Of a DNA stretch of 9,832 nt, positions 1-5,960 are shown one piece after another. The first letter of the stretch is position 1. Each line of letters starts with the position of its first letter. Below the pieces are notes generated by a model. The model had not been told where the DNA came from and did not search any database. It saw nothing but the letters and a program-made list of their open reading frames with translations. Origin of the DNA: Gammaproteobacteria bacterium. Its GTDB lineage: Bacteria; Pseudomonadota; Gammaproteobacteria; Steroidobacterales; Steroidobacteraceae. The stretch is from positions 1-9,832 of the forward strand of contig JASHVF010000179.1 in the NCBI GenBank assembly GCA_030039615.1, read 5' to 3'. The translations under genes and the position numbers were made by a program.

Positions 1-156
1 ATGAGCGCGGCATTCCCGCGCAGCGCCGAGCGGCTGCGCAGTTTCGGCGTCGCGACGCGCACGCTCGATGTGAGCGAGCTGCAGAAGGCGGAAGCGGCGC
101 TTACCTGTATGAGCCTGATTCTCGAGGAAGAGCGCGGCGGCTCAGGCGCCCGCTAG
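1..156 (+). CDS. Dimethylargininase (DDAH)/amidinotransferase-family protein, C-terminal end (5' truncated)
   Basis: Reading frame 1 is open from the first base to a TAG at 154-156 and gives 51 residues. The segment reads TLDVSELQKAEAALTC followed by MSLIL, which is typical of the C-terminal end of the DDAH/arginine deiminase-like fold, where the catalytic nucleophile is a Cys close to the C-terminus (Cys36 of the visible fragment). DDAH hydrolyses N-omega-methylated arginines to citrulline and a methylamine in the cytoplasm. The ATG at base 1 is probably an internal Met, because a DDAH is about 250-300 residues long and the rest lies outside the window. The last 15 bases overlap the 3' end of the convergent aminotransferase gene. 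The exact substrate (dimethylarginine, arginine or another guanidine) cannot be decided from this fragment. Confidence 0.72.
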   Translation: MSAAFPRSAERLRSFGVATRTLDVSELQKAEAALTCMSLILEEERGGSGAR

Positions 157-1248
157 CACGCCCGGCAGGGCCGACACGAACGCCTCCACTTCGGACTCCG
201 TCCCGATCGTGATGCGGCACCAGCTGTCGTAGGGCGCAAAGTGCCGTCCGACCAGGATATTGCGCGCACGCATGAGCTCGGTGAAGCGCGGCAGCGGCAT
301 GCGGGTGTCGAAGAACACGAAGTTGCCCTGTGGCTCGCCGTAAGGGAGCTTGAGGCCCGCGAGCGCGGTGGTGAGGCGCAGCCGGCTCGCGAGGATCCGG
401 CGCCGGGTGTCGCTCAAGTAGGCCTGATCGCCGAGGCTGGCGCGCGCCGCGCGCACCGCGAATACATTGGGCGTCGTCATGCGCGCCGCCGCCAGCTCGC
501 GCGCCACGTCCGCTCGTGCGACCGCGTAGCCGCATCGGATGCCGGCCATGCCGTGGATCTTGGAGAAGGTATGCAGCACCACCACGCGGCGCGTGCCCTG
601 GGTGAGATCGACGACCGAGGTGACCTCCGGCGCCGTGACGAAGTCGAGATACGCCTCATCGACGATGGCGGTGACGTGATCGGGAAGCGCCGCCACGAAA
701 GCACGGATGTCGGCGGCGGCGATCGCCGTGCTGGTCGGATTGTTGGGGTTGCAAACATAGACCGCGCGGGTACGCGCCGTCACGGCCGCTGCCATGGCCG
801 GGAGGTCGAGCCGCAGCCGCTTGTCCACGGGCACGAACCGGACGCTCGCGCCGCAGCTGTGCGCGTATTCGGTGATCTCGGTGAAGGTCGGCTCCGCGGC
901 GATGATCTCGCCGCCGTCGCGCGCCGCCAGCAGGCCGAGCGCCCGCAGCAGCTCGCCCGAGCCCGTGCCGGTGACGATGCACTCGGGCGCCACCCCTTCG
1001 CGCGCCGCCAGCGCCGCCGCTAAAGGCTTGAGTTCATCGTCCGGGTAGCGGCAGCTCACGGCGATGGCCTCGCTGGCCGCCGCGCGCGCGGCCGGGGAGG
1101 GGCCGTAGGGGTTCTCGTTCCAGCAGAGGACGATCGGCTTGGTGAGGCCGTCCGCGACCGATTCGCGGCCGGCGGCCCGCAGTGCGAACCCGGGTCCGGC
1201 CAACATCAGCGCAGAGGCGGTCAAGAGGTCGCGGCGACTGAGGCTCAT
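142..1248 (-). CDS. Tat-signal PLP-dependent aminotransferase, histidinol-phosphate aminotransferase-like
   Basis: The product has 368 residues and the fold type I aminotransferase features of the HisC family: NENPYGPSP near residues 44-52, NPNNP at 167-171, DEAYLDF at 197-203, the PLP-binding Lys230 in TFSKIHGMAGIRCGY, and a C-terminal RITIGT with Arg345 as the likely carboxylate-binding Arg. The N-terminus MSLSRRDLLTASALMLAGPG has a twin-arginine motif (SRRDLL) and a hydrophobic stretch. The enzyme is therefore predicted to be exported folded, with its cofactor, which is odd for histidine biosynthesis. The start at 1248 is preceded by GGGGGAG about 8 bases upstream. The open frame extends further upstream, but the Tat signal and the Shine-Dalgarno site fix this start. 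The gene lies 73 bases downstream of the lipoprotein gene on the same strand and overlaps the DDAH-like gene convergently by 15 bases. The true amino donor and acceptor are unknown, and a cytoplasmic HisC role seems unlikely. Confidence 0.88.
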   Translation of the reverse strand: MSLSRRDLLTASALMLAGPGFALRAAGRESVADGLTKPIVLCWNENPYGPSPAARAAASEAIAVSCRYPDDELKPLAAALAAREGVAPECIVTGTGSGELLRALGLLAARDGGEIIAAEPTFTEITEYAHSCGASVRFVPVDKRLRLDLPAMAAAVTARTRAVYVCNPNNPTSTAIAAADIRAFVAALPDHVTAIVDEAYLDFVTAPEVTSVVDLTQGTRRVVVLHTFSKIHGMAGIRCGYAVARADVARELAAARMTTPNVFAVRAARASLGDQAYLSDTRRRILASRLRLTTALAGLKLPYGEPQGNFVFFDTRMPLPRFTELMRARNILVGRHFAPYDSWCRITIGTESEVEAFVSALPGVLAGA

Positions 1249-1321
1249 GGCGCTTCTCCCCCGGAATGCCCTAGTGTGGACGAGGCAGCCCGCCGGGGAC
1301 AAGGGGTGAGCGAGTCGAAGA

Positions 1322-3370
1322 TCAGCTGATCGTGTCGCTCGCCATGTTGGACGCCGCGCTCTGCTCGCCGGCGCTGGTGTAGGCGGCGACGGTAAAGTAC
1401 CAGGTGCCCGTGGACAGGCCGGTGACGGTATAACTGGTCGCCGTGGCGCTCGAGACCGTGATCGTCTGGCTGAGGTCGGTCTCGCTGGTGCCGTAGCTGA
1501 TGATGTACCCGGCGAGATTCGTGAGCGTCGAGCCGTCGGTGTTGGTCGTGGGCGCGACCCACGACAGACTCGCGCTCCCACTCGGCGCGGCATTGACCTG
1601 GATGCTGAAGGCCGCCAGGGAAGCCGACGCCGACCCATCGCTCACACTGATGACGATGCCGGAGAACGTGCCGACGTAGGAGCTCGAGGGCGTGCCCGTC
1701 AGGGCGCCCGTCGAGGTATTGAACGCGGCCCACGCGGGCAGGTTCTGCACGCTGTAGGTGAGCGTCGTGCCCGAGGGGCCGCTCGCGGTCGGCGTGAAGG
1801 AATAGGCCTGCCCCGCGGTAACCTGCGTCGCCGGCGTCCCGCTGATGGTCACGGTCGCCGCGGCCTGCACCTGGATGCTGAAGGAGGCGAGCGAGGCCGA
1901 GGTCTGCCCGTCGCTCACCGTGATCACGATGCCGGAGAACGTGCCCACGTTCGAGCTCGCGGGCGTGCCGGTCAGTGCGCCCGTCGAGGTGCTGAAGCTC
2001 GCCCAGGAGGGAAGATTCGTCACGCTGAAGGTGAGCGTCAGGCCGGAGGGGCCGCTCGCGGTCGGCGTGAAGGAGTAGGCCTGGCCGGCGGTCACCGTCG
2101 TCGCGGGCGTCCCGCTGATGGTCGGCGCCACGGTCTTGACCTGGATGCTGAAGGAGAGCGAAGCGGAGAGCTGGCCGTCACTCACCGTGATCACGATGTT
2201 GGAGAACGTCCCGACATTCGAGCTCGACGGGGTGCCACTCACGGTGCCCGTCGAGGTGTTGAAGGTGGCCCACGACGGCAGGTTCTGCACGCTGAAGGTG
2301 AGCGTCAGTCCCGACGGACCGCTGGCGGTCGGCGTGAACGAGTACGCCTGTCCCTCATTCACCGACGTGGCGGGCGTGCCGCTGATGGTCGGTGCGACCG
2401 CGTTGACCTGGATGTTGAATCCCGGCAGCGAGGCAGAGGTCTGCCCGTCGCTGACGCTGATGATGATGTTGGAGAAGGTGCCGACGTTGGAGCTGGCTGG
2501 CGTGCCGCTCAGCGTGCCGGTCGACGTGCTGAAGCTCGCCCAGGAGGGGAGGTTCGTGATGCTGAAGGTGAGCGTCAGTCCCGACGGACCGCTGGCGGTC
2601 GGCGTGAACGAGTACGCCTGTCCCTCGCTGACCGAGGTCGCCGGCGTGCCGCTGATGGTCGGCGGCTGTACGCCGACGGCGTTTACCTGGATGTTGAACG
2701 CCGGCAGGGCAGCCGACGTCTGGCCGTCGCTCACGCTGATGACGATGTCGGAGAACGTGCCGGTACTGGAGCTCGCGGGCGTGCCGCTCAGCTTGCCGGT
2801 CGAGGCGCTGAAGGTCGCCCAGGAGGGCAGGTTCTGGACGCTGAAGGTCAGAGTGAGGCCGGCCGGACCGCTGGCCGTCGGCGTGAAAGAGTAAGCCTGG
2901 CCTGCGGTAACCTGCGTCGAGGGCGTGCCGCTGATCGTCAAGGACGCCTCGGCGGCGACCTGGATGTTGAAGGCCGGTAGAGCGGCCGAGGTCGAGCCGT
3001 CGCTCACGCGGATCGCGATGTTGGCGAACGTGCCGACGTCGGAGCTCGAGGGCGTACCACTCAGCTTGCCGCTGGTGGTGCTGAAGGCCGCCCAGGAAGG
3101 CATGTTCGCGATGCTGAAACTGAGCGTCGTGCCGGATGGCCCGCTGGCGGTTGGTGTGAAGGAATACGCCTGCCCCGCGGTGACCTGCGTGGCGGGCGTG
3201 CCGCTGATGGTTGGCGCCGGCGACGGCGGCGGGCTGCCCGACGTCGTGGTCGCGTCCGTGGAGTCGTAGCCGCCGCCGCTGCCGCCGCAACCGGCGAGCG
3301 CAGCGGCCGCAAGCACACACAACGTGAAGGCGCCGAGCAAGGGCGCCCTGCCACCAAAAGCAATTTTCAT
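1322..3370 (-). CDS. Surface lipoprotein with six Ig-like (He_PIG) repeats and a fibronectin type III domain
   Basis: The product has 682 residues. It starts MKIAFGG, followed by a hydrophobic segment and the lipobox LAGC (Cys28, with Gly at +2, so outer-membrane sorting is expected), then a Gly/Ser/Pro linker. Six repeats of about 90 residues follow from residue 54, each with the TISGTPATxVTAGQAYSFTPTASGP core, an LPSWAxF segment, a GTPxSSxVGTFSxIxISVSDG segment and a FxIQV end, as in the He_PIG/cadherin-like Ig family. Residues from about 598 to 682 form a fibronectin type III domain (GYIISYGTS, YTVTGLSTGTWYFTVAAYTSAGEQS). ATG 3370 is chosen because GGAG lies 6 bases upstream and the signal peptide begins there; upstream Met codons exist but add only an implausible extension. 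No catalytic domain is visible, so an adhesin, matrix or cell-surface scaffolding role is inferred. The c-di-GMP riboswitch in the leader supports a biofilm-related role. Confidence 0.88.
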   Translation of the reverse strand: MKIAFGGRAPLLGAFTLCVLAAAALAGCGGSGGGYDSTDATTTSGSPPPSPAPTISGTPATQVTAGQAYSFTPTASGPSGTTLSFSIANMPSWAAFSTTSGKLSGTPSSSDVGTFANIAIRVSDGSTSAALPAFNIQVAAEASLTISGTPSTQVTAGQAYSFTPTASGPAGLTLTFSVQNLPSWATFSASTGKLSGTPASSSTGTFSDIVISVSDGQTSAALPAFNIQVNAVGVQPPTISGTPATSVSEGQAYSFTPTASGPSGLTLTFSITNLPSWASFSTSTGTLSGTPASSNVGTFSNIIISVSDGQTSASLPGFNIQVNAVAPTISGTPATSVNEGQAYSFTPTASGPSGLTLTFSVQNLPSWATFNTSTGTVSGTPSSSNVGTFSNIVITVSDGQLSASLSFSIQVKTVAPTISGTPATTVTAGQAYSFTPTASGPSGLTLTFSVTNLPSWASFSTSTGALTGTPASSNVGTFSGIVITVSDGQTSASLASFSIQVQAAATVTISGTPATQVTAGQAYSFTPTASGPSGTTLTYSVQNLPAWAAFNTSTGALTGTPSSSYVGTFSGIVISVSDGSASASLAAFSIQVNAAPSGSASLSWVAPTTNTDGSTLTNLAGYIISYGTSETDLSQTITVSSATATSYTVTGLSTGTWYFTVAAYTSAGEQSAASNMASDTIS
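1583..3211 (-). repeat. Intragenic tandem array encoding six Ig-like domains, period 267-279 bp
   Basis: The conserved plus-strand element gctgat(g/c)g, which codes for the ISG start of each domain, begins at 1841, 2114, 2381, 2651, 2930 and 3203. The unit lengths are therefore 273, 267, 270, 279 and 273 bp, all multiples of three. Neighbouring units are very similar at the DNA level, and differences concentrate at the linker between domains (for example NAVGVQPP versus KTVAP). In-frame expansion or contraction by recombination would leave the protein readable. Confidence 0.9.
2291..2626 (-). repeat. Exact 66-bp direct repeat between adjacent Ig-like units (2291-2356 and 2561-2626)
   Basis: Bases 2291-2356 and 2561-2626 are identical over 66 bp and exactly 270 bp apart, while the flanking bases differ on both sides. 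They code for the segment around GQAYSFTPTASGPSGLTLTFS in two neighbouring domains. Identity at synonymous positions over this length suggests recent duplication or gene conversion inside the gene. Confidence 0.85.
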
Positions 3371-3455
3371 CCGGCTCTCCATGTCCATGCGCGTGTTCGC
3401 CCGTATGGGCGACGCGGGTGCACTCGCGGCCGCTTGCACGGCTGGCCCGCGGGTT

Positions 3456-3539
3456 TCAACTCACCTGAGATTGAGTGGAGCGCCGTGCCCGCTGGGCACG
3501 ACGAATCGAGAACGCTGCAGACACGCGACTTCGTTTCAT
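3456..3539 (-). CDS. Possible 27-residue leader ORF between riboswitch and lipoprotein gene
   Basis: In the long leader of the lipoprotein gene, an ATG at 3539 is preceded by AGGGAG with a 6-base spacer, a better Shine-Dalgarno site than many real genes here have. It opens a 27-codon frame ending with TGA at 3456-3458. The peptide begins MKRSRVSAAF and is rich in Arg, Ser and Gln, with no membrane segment or recognised family. It could be a translated leader peptide that couples translation to Rho action, or chance. It is reported because of its position and ribosome site only. Confidence 0.22.
   Translation of the reverse strand: MKRSRVSAAFSIRRAQRARRSTQSQVS
3484..3500. other. Perfect 7-bp hairpin in the lipoprotein leader
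   Basis: CGTGCCC, a GCT loop and GGGCACG form a perfect stem. No T-run follows on either strand, so this is not an ordinary intrinsic terminator. It lies inside the possible leader ORF and downstream of the riboswitch in the minus-strand transcript. Confidence 0.4.
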
Positions 3540-3615
3540 CTGGCACTCCCTGTCCAGGTTCTGACTCGAGAGCCCGGTCCTAACCGACCATCTGAAACGA
3601 AAGCGCAGTTGCTAA

Positions 3616-3649
3616 CGGCGAGTATGCGAGCCGATCGGCTCTCTCGCCG
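3616..3649 (-). promoter_or_regulatory. Candidate riboswitch expression platform (alternative helix)
   Basis: Read on the minus strand, CGGCGAG (3649-3643) at the 3' edge of the aptamer can pair perfectly with CTCGCCG (3622-3616). The intervening loop itself contains the 14-base palindrome GAGCCGATCGGCTC (3628-3641). The first arm overlaps the 3' strand of aptamer helix P1 (3643-3653), so P1 and this helix exclude each other, as expected for a ligand-controlled switch. No U-tract follows, so the output would be Rho-dependent termination or another mechanism rather than intrinsic termination. This is a pairing seen by eye, not a computed fold. Confidence 0.5.
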
Positions 3650-3730
3650 GCAACCCCGCTATCTCAGATAATCGAACCCTGAGACCGGAGGCTTTGCGTC
3701 CCCGCCTTGCGACGGGTTTGCCCTCGAGCG
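3641..3730 (-). ncRNA. Cyclic-di-GMP-I (GEMM) riboswitch aptamer
   Basis: Read on the minus strand, the sequence contains the GEMM landmarks in order: GGGCAAACC; a P2 stem CCCGTC (3716-3711) with GNRA loop GCAA (3710-3707) and GGCGGG (3706-3701); the conserved GACGCAAAGCCTCCGG (3700-3685); a P3 stem TCTCAG (3684-3679) with CTGAGA (3667-3662); and TAGCGGGGTTGCC (3661-3649). P1 closes with CTCG (3728-3725) to CGAG (3646-3643), plus GGCAA to TTGCC. The conserved blocks match the Vibrio cholerae Vc2 class from memory, including the tetraloop that docks in P3. This class binds the second messenger c-di-GMP. The aptamer lies about 270 bases before the lipoprotein start codon, on the same strand, with no other convincing gene between them, so it should control that gene. 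Confidence 0.93.
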
Positions 3731-3736
3731 ACCCGG

Positions 3737-3742
3737 ATGCTA
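3737..3742 (-). promoter_or_regulatory. Possible -10 element for the riboswitch transcript
   Basis: TAGCAT on the minus strand sits about 10 bases before the aptamer's P1 strand, so a start point some 7 bases downstream would place the aptamer at the very 5' end of the RNA. The hexamer 17 bases upstream (CGCAAC) is a poor -35 match. The call rests on position and is weak. Confidence 0.3.
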
Positions 3743-3979
3743 AGTCAAATCCGATCGCCGTTGCGTAACGCAGGACACATTTATGAAACGCGATTCGCAG
3801 ACTTGCTGCAACGCGTCGTGACGTGGCGACAGCACCGCACTTTTGTTGTCGCAGCGCGCCGACGCTCGTGCGCAGCGCGCCGCCGGTCGCTGCGTGGCGC
3901 TGCGCGGCGGCAGTTGCGAGCCGCGTCAGCGACTTGCGCGCGACTGATGCGGCAGATGATTCAAAGTGAGCAGTTTCGG

Positions 3980-3985
3980 TAAGAT
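3980..3985 (+). promoter_or_regulatory. Possible -10 element giving a leaderless tmpA-like transcript
   Basis: TAAGAT lies 7 bases before the ATG at 3993, and no convincing Shine-Dalgarno site precedes that ATG. A transcript starting at or next to the start codon would explain both facts. No good -35 hexamer is visible 17 bases upstream. Apart from this, the plus strand of 3731-3992 shows only a 12-base direct repeat (3850-3861 and 3871-3882) and no supportable gene. Confidence 0.25.
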
Positions 3986-3992
3986 TGCGGTC

Positions 3993-5144
3993 ATGACCAT
4001 GCAACTTAACGCGCGGCTGCGTATCGGAGCACCTGATGAGCTGCTGCTGGAGAGCGCCGATGGTCGCGCCGAGCCGCTGCATCCGCTGTGGCTGCGCGAG
4101 CGCTGTCGCGATGCCGTGAGCATGGATCTGCGCACGCAGCAGCGCCTGCAGGATCCTTCCGACTTCGCTCCGGACCTGAAGGTGACGGCGCTGTCGCAGC
4201 CGGCGCCCGGCGTGTTTCACGTGACCTTCAGCGACGGACACCAGGCGAGCTTCAGCGCCGCCGACATTCTCGCGGAGGCGGCGCTCGCGCCCGGCAGCCA
4301 CGACTGCCCGGCGCCGCGCCTGTGGGACGGCTCGCTCAGGGATTTGCCGCGCGTGCGCTGGCGCAGCGAGCCGGCGGACGATGAGCTCAGGGCATGGCTC
4401 GAGTCGTTCCTCACGCTCGGCTTCATCATCTTCGAGGGCGTGCCGTCCGAGCCCGGCATGGTGCTCAAGGTGGGCGCGCAGTTCGGCTTCACGCGCGAAA
4501 CCAACTTCGGTGCGCTGTTCAACGTGCGCTCGACGCCGGACGCGAACGACCTGGCCTACACCTCGATCGCACTCGACGCGCACACCGACAACCCGTACCG
4601 CACGCCGGTGCCGGGCATCCAGCTGCTGCACTGCCTGGTGAACCAGACGAGCGGCGGACTGTCGACGCTGGTCGACGGCTTTGCCGTGGCGCAGGCGCTG
4701 CGCAACCGCGAGCCCGAAGCGTTCCGCATCCTCGCCACGACGCCGGTGCGCTTCAAGTACCTCGACACGGACGCCGAGCTCACCGCCAGCGCGCCGCCCA
4801 TCGAGCTCGATGTCACGGGCGAGCTGCGCGCCATCCATTTCAGCCCGCGCCTCGATTTCGTGCCGCTCTATCCGCGCGCGCAGCTCGAGGCCTACTACCG
4901 GGCGCGGCGGCTGTTCGATCACAGCCTGCGGGCGCCGGACTTCGAGATCCGCTTTCTGCTGAAGGATGGCGATCTGGTCATGTTCGACAATTGTCGGCTG
5001 CTGCACGGGCGCAGCGGCTTCGATCCCGCAGAGGGTTTGCGCCACCTGCAGGGCTGTTACATCGACATCGACGGACCCCGCAGCCTCTACCGGGTGCTGC
5101 GCCGGCGCCGCGAGCGCGCCGGCGAGCTGAGGCGCAGCGCATGA
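3993..5144 (+). CDS. tmpA: Gamma-butyrobetaine hydroxylase-like Fe(II)/2-oxoglutarate oxygenase, probable 2-trimethylaminoethylphosphonate dioxygenase TmpA
   Basis: The product has 383 residues, like bacterial gamma-butyrobetaine hydroxylases. An N-terminal GBBH-like/DUF971 domain covers residues 1 to about 110 (PLHPLWLRERCRD, VTFSDGHQASF). A TauD/TfdA-type oxygenase domain follows, with iron ligands His197 and Asp199 (ALDAHTDNPYR), His338 (NCRLLHGRSGF) and the likely 2-oxoglutarate Arg350 (GLRHLQGCYIDID). The N-terminal domain has one Cys in the stretch where gamma-butyrobetaine hydroxylases carry a zinc-binding Cys cluster. The ATGA overlap with an HD-domain oxygenase gene is the arrangement known for TmpA/TmpB, in which TmpA hydroxylates C1 of 2-trimethylaminoethylphosphonate. 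Starts at GTG 3966, ATG 3993 or ATG 3999 are possible; none has a strong ribosome site. The family is certain, whereas the phosphonate substrate rests on the partner gene. Carnitine synthesis from gamma-butyrobetaine is the alternative. Confidence 0.82.
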   Translation: MTMQLNARLRIGAPDELLLESADGRAEPLHPLWLRERCRDAVSMDLRTQQRLQDPSDFAPDLKVTALSQPAPGVFHVTFSDGHQASFSAADILAEAALAPGSHDCPAPRLWDGSLRDLPRVRWRSEPADDELRAWLESFLTLGFIIFEGVPSEPGMVLKVGAQFGFTRETNFGALFNVRSTPDANDLAYTSIALDAHTDNPYRTPVPGIQLLHCLVNQTSGGLSTLVDGFAVAQALRNREPEAFRILATTPVRFKYLDTDAELTASAPPIELDVTGELRAIHFSPRLDFVPLYPRAQLEAYYRARRLFDHSLRAPDFEIRFLLKDGDLVMFDNCRLLHGRSGFDPAEGLRHLQGCYIDIDGPRSLYRVLRRRRERAGELRRSA

Positions 5145-5722
5145 GCCGCATCGTCAGCTTCCGTGAGATGCAGTACGGCACGCGCGAGGACTACCTGCTG
5201 CTCGATGAGTCCGAGCGCGCCTACGCCCTGGGTCTCGCGGATCGGGTACTCGAGAGCCTCGCGAGGCTCGACCACTCGCTCGAGGGCTATCCGGTGAGCC
5301 GGCTCGGACACTCGCTGCAGGCGGCCACGCGCGCCGCGCGCGAGCGCGCCGACGAGGAGCTGATCGTCGCGGCGCTGCTGCACGACATCGGCGATGAGCT
5401 CGCGCCCTACAACCATGCGGAGCTCGCGGCCTCGATCCTGCGTCCTTATGTGCGGCCCGAGGTCACCTGGATCGTGGCGCAGCACGGCCTGTTCCAGAAC
5501 TACTACTACGTGCATCACCTGGGTGGCGATCGCAACGCGCGCGAGCGCTTTCGCGATCATCCGTGGTATGAGGCGACCGCGCATTTCTGCGCGGCCTGGG
5601 ACCAGTGCTCCTTCGATCCCGACTATCGCGCCGAGCCGCTCGGCTTCTTCGAGCCCATGGTGCGGCGGATCTTCGCGCGCGCGCCTCACGACCCGCGCTA
5701 CACCTCGACCCCGATCAGCTAG
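5141..5722 (+). CDS. tmpB: HD-domain diiron oxygenase, probable TmpB (PhnZ-like)
   Basis: The product has 193 residues. It belongs to the HD-domain group often labelled phosphohydrolase, but it resembles the mixed-valent diiron oxygenases PhnZ, TmpB and MIOX. Candidate metal ligands in order are His57 (SRLGHSLQ), His81-Asp82 (LLHDIGDE), His92 (YNHAE), His115 (AQHGLF) and Asp154 (WDQCSFDPDY). The aromatic run FQNYYYVHHLGGDR (118-131) and FRDHPWYE are typical of the TmpB-like branch. In the known pathway TmpB oxidatively cleaves the C-P bond of the hydroxylated product of TmpA, giving glycine betaine and phosphate. The start codon overlaps the tmpA stop in ATGA, so translation is likely coupled. 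PhnZ activity on 1-hydroxy-2-aminoethylphosphonate or a plain phosphohydrolase role are the alternatives; the GBBH-like partner favours TmpB. Confidence 0.8.
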   Translation: MSRIVSFREMQYGTREDYLLLDESERAYALGLADRVLESLARLDHSLEGYPVSRLGHSLQAATRAARERADEELIVAALLHDIGDELAPYNHAELAASILRPYVRPEVTWIVAQHGLFQNYYYVHHLGGDRNARERFRDHPWYEATAHFCAAWDQCSFDPDYRAEPLGFFEPMVRRIFARAPHDPRYTSTPIS

Positions 5723-5756
5723 CCGCAGGACCGGCGGCCGGCAGATGAGCGCCGCG

Positions 5757-5783
5757 GCACGGCAAGGCGTTGCCTCGCCGTGC
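5757..5783 (+). terminator. Hairpin after tmpB, possible terminator without U-tract
   Basis: GCACGGC (5757-5763) pairs with GCCGTGC (5777-5783), and AGGC (5765-5768) with GCCT (5772-5775) around a GTT loop, leaving one A-C mismatch. It begins 34 bases after the tmpB stop codon and lies before the CpxR box. No T-run follows, so it may be a 3'-end stabilising structure or a weak terminator. Confidence 0.4.
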
Positions 5784-5839
5784 GCGCTGATCGTGGTATG
5801 CGACTCAATCGGCAGCGTCGCGCTGTAGATTCCAGCGAC

Positions 5840-5859
5840 AACTTTACCGAACTTTACCG
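5840..5859 (+). promoter_or_regulatory. CpxR box upstream of the Ser-rich protein gene
   Basis: The exact tandem repeat AACTTTACCG occurs twice without a gap. On the opposite strand this reads GTAAA-GTTCG-GTAAA, a perfect match to the known CpxR consensus GTAAA-N5-GTAAA. The half-sites are 10 bases apart, one helix turn, as OmpR-family regulators need. The box ends about 100 bases before the start at 5961, and a CpxR-like regulator is encoded next downstream. Confidence 0.8.
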
Positions 5860-5960
5860 TTTGGCGACCGCGCCCGGCGCCGCTCCTGGCCGGGCATTTG
5901 CATCAGGGGAATTCGGGCAGCAGACAGCTGTCGATCCCTCACGACACAGGAGTGTTCTAC

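Noticed and set aside
1249..1638. N-terminal extension of the aminotransferase to 498 residues
   Set aside because: The extra region overlaps the lipoprotein gene in another frame and reads as Pro/Arg/Ser-rich filler, while the Tat signal and ribosome site support the start at 1248.
2118..2894. Plus-strand open frame of 258 codons with internal repeats inside the lipoprotein gene
   Set aside because: Its periodicity mirrors the Ig-like repeats on the opposite strand, and it has no independent ribosome site or family match.
1583..3211. Regular repeats that could suggest a CRISPR-like array or a satellite
   Set aside because: The period is 267-279 bp, the units are fully coding, and they correspond to protein domains. 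There are no short repeats with unique spacers.
3707..3982. Plus-strand Arg/Ala-rich 91-codon frame in the gap before the tmpA-like gene, containing a 12-base direct repeat
   Set aside because: There is no ribosome site or family similarity, and it begins inside the riboswitch on the other strand. The Arg runs follow from GC-rich composition.
3612..5045. 477-codon open frame on the minus strand, antisense to the tmpA-like gene
   Set aside because: It is a shadow frame caused by high GC. Its product is Arg/Gln-rich with no family features, and it overlaps both a well-supported oxygenase gene and the riboswitch.
4394..5140. In-frame upstream extension of the tmpB-like gene to a 442-residue protein
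   Set aside because: The extension is a low-quality Arg/Ala-rich translation of the tmpA-like gene in another frame. The HD protein starts normally at 5141 with an ATGA overlap.
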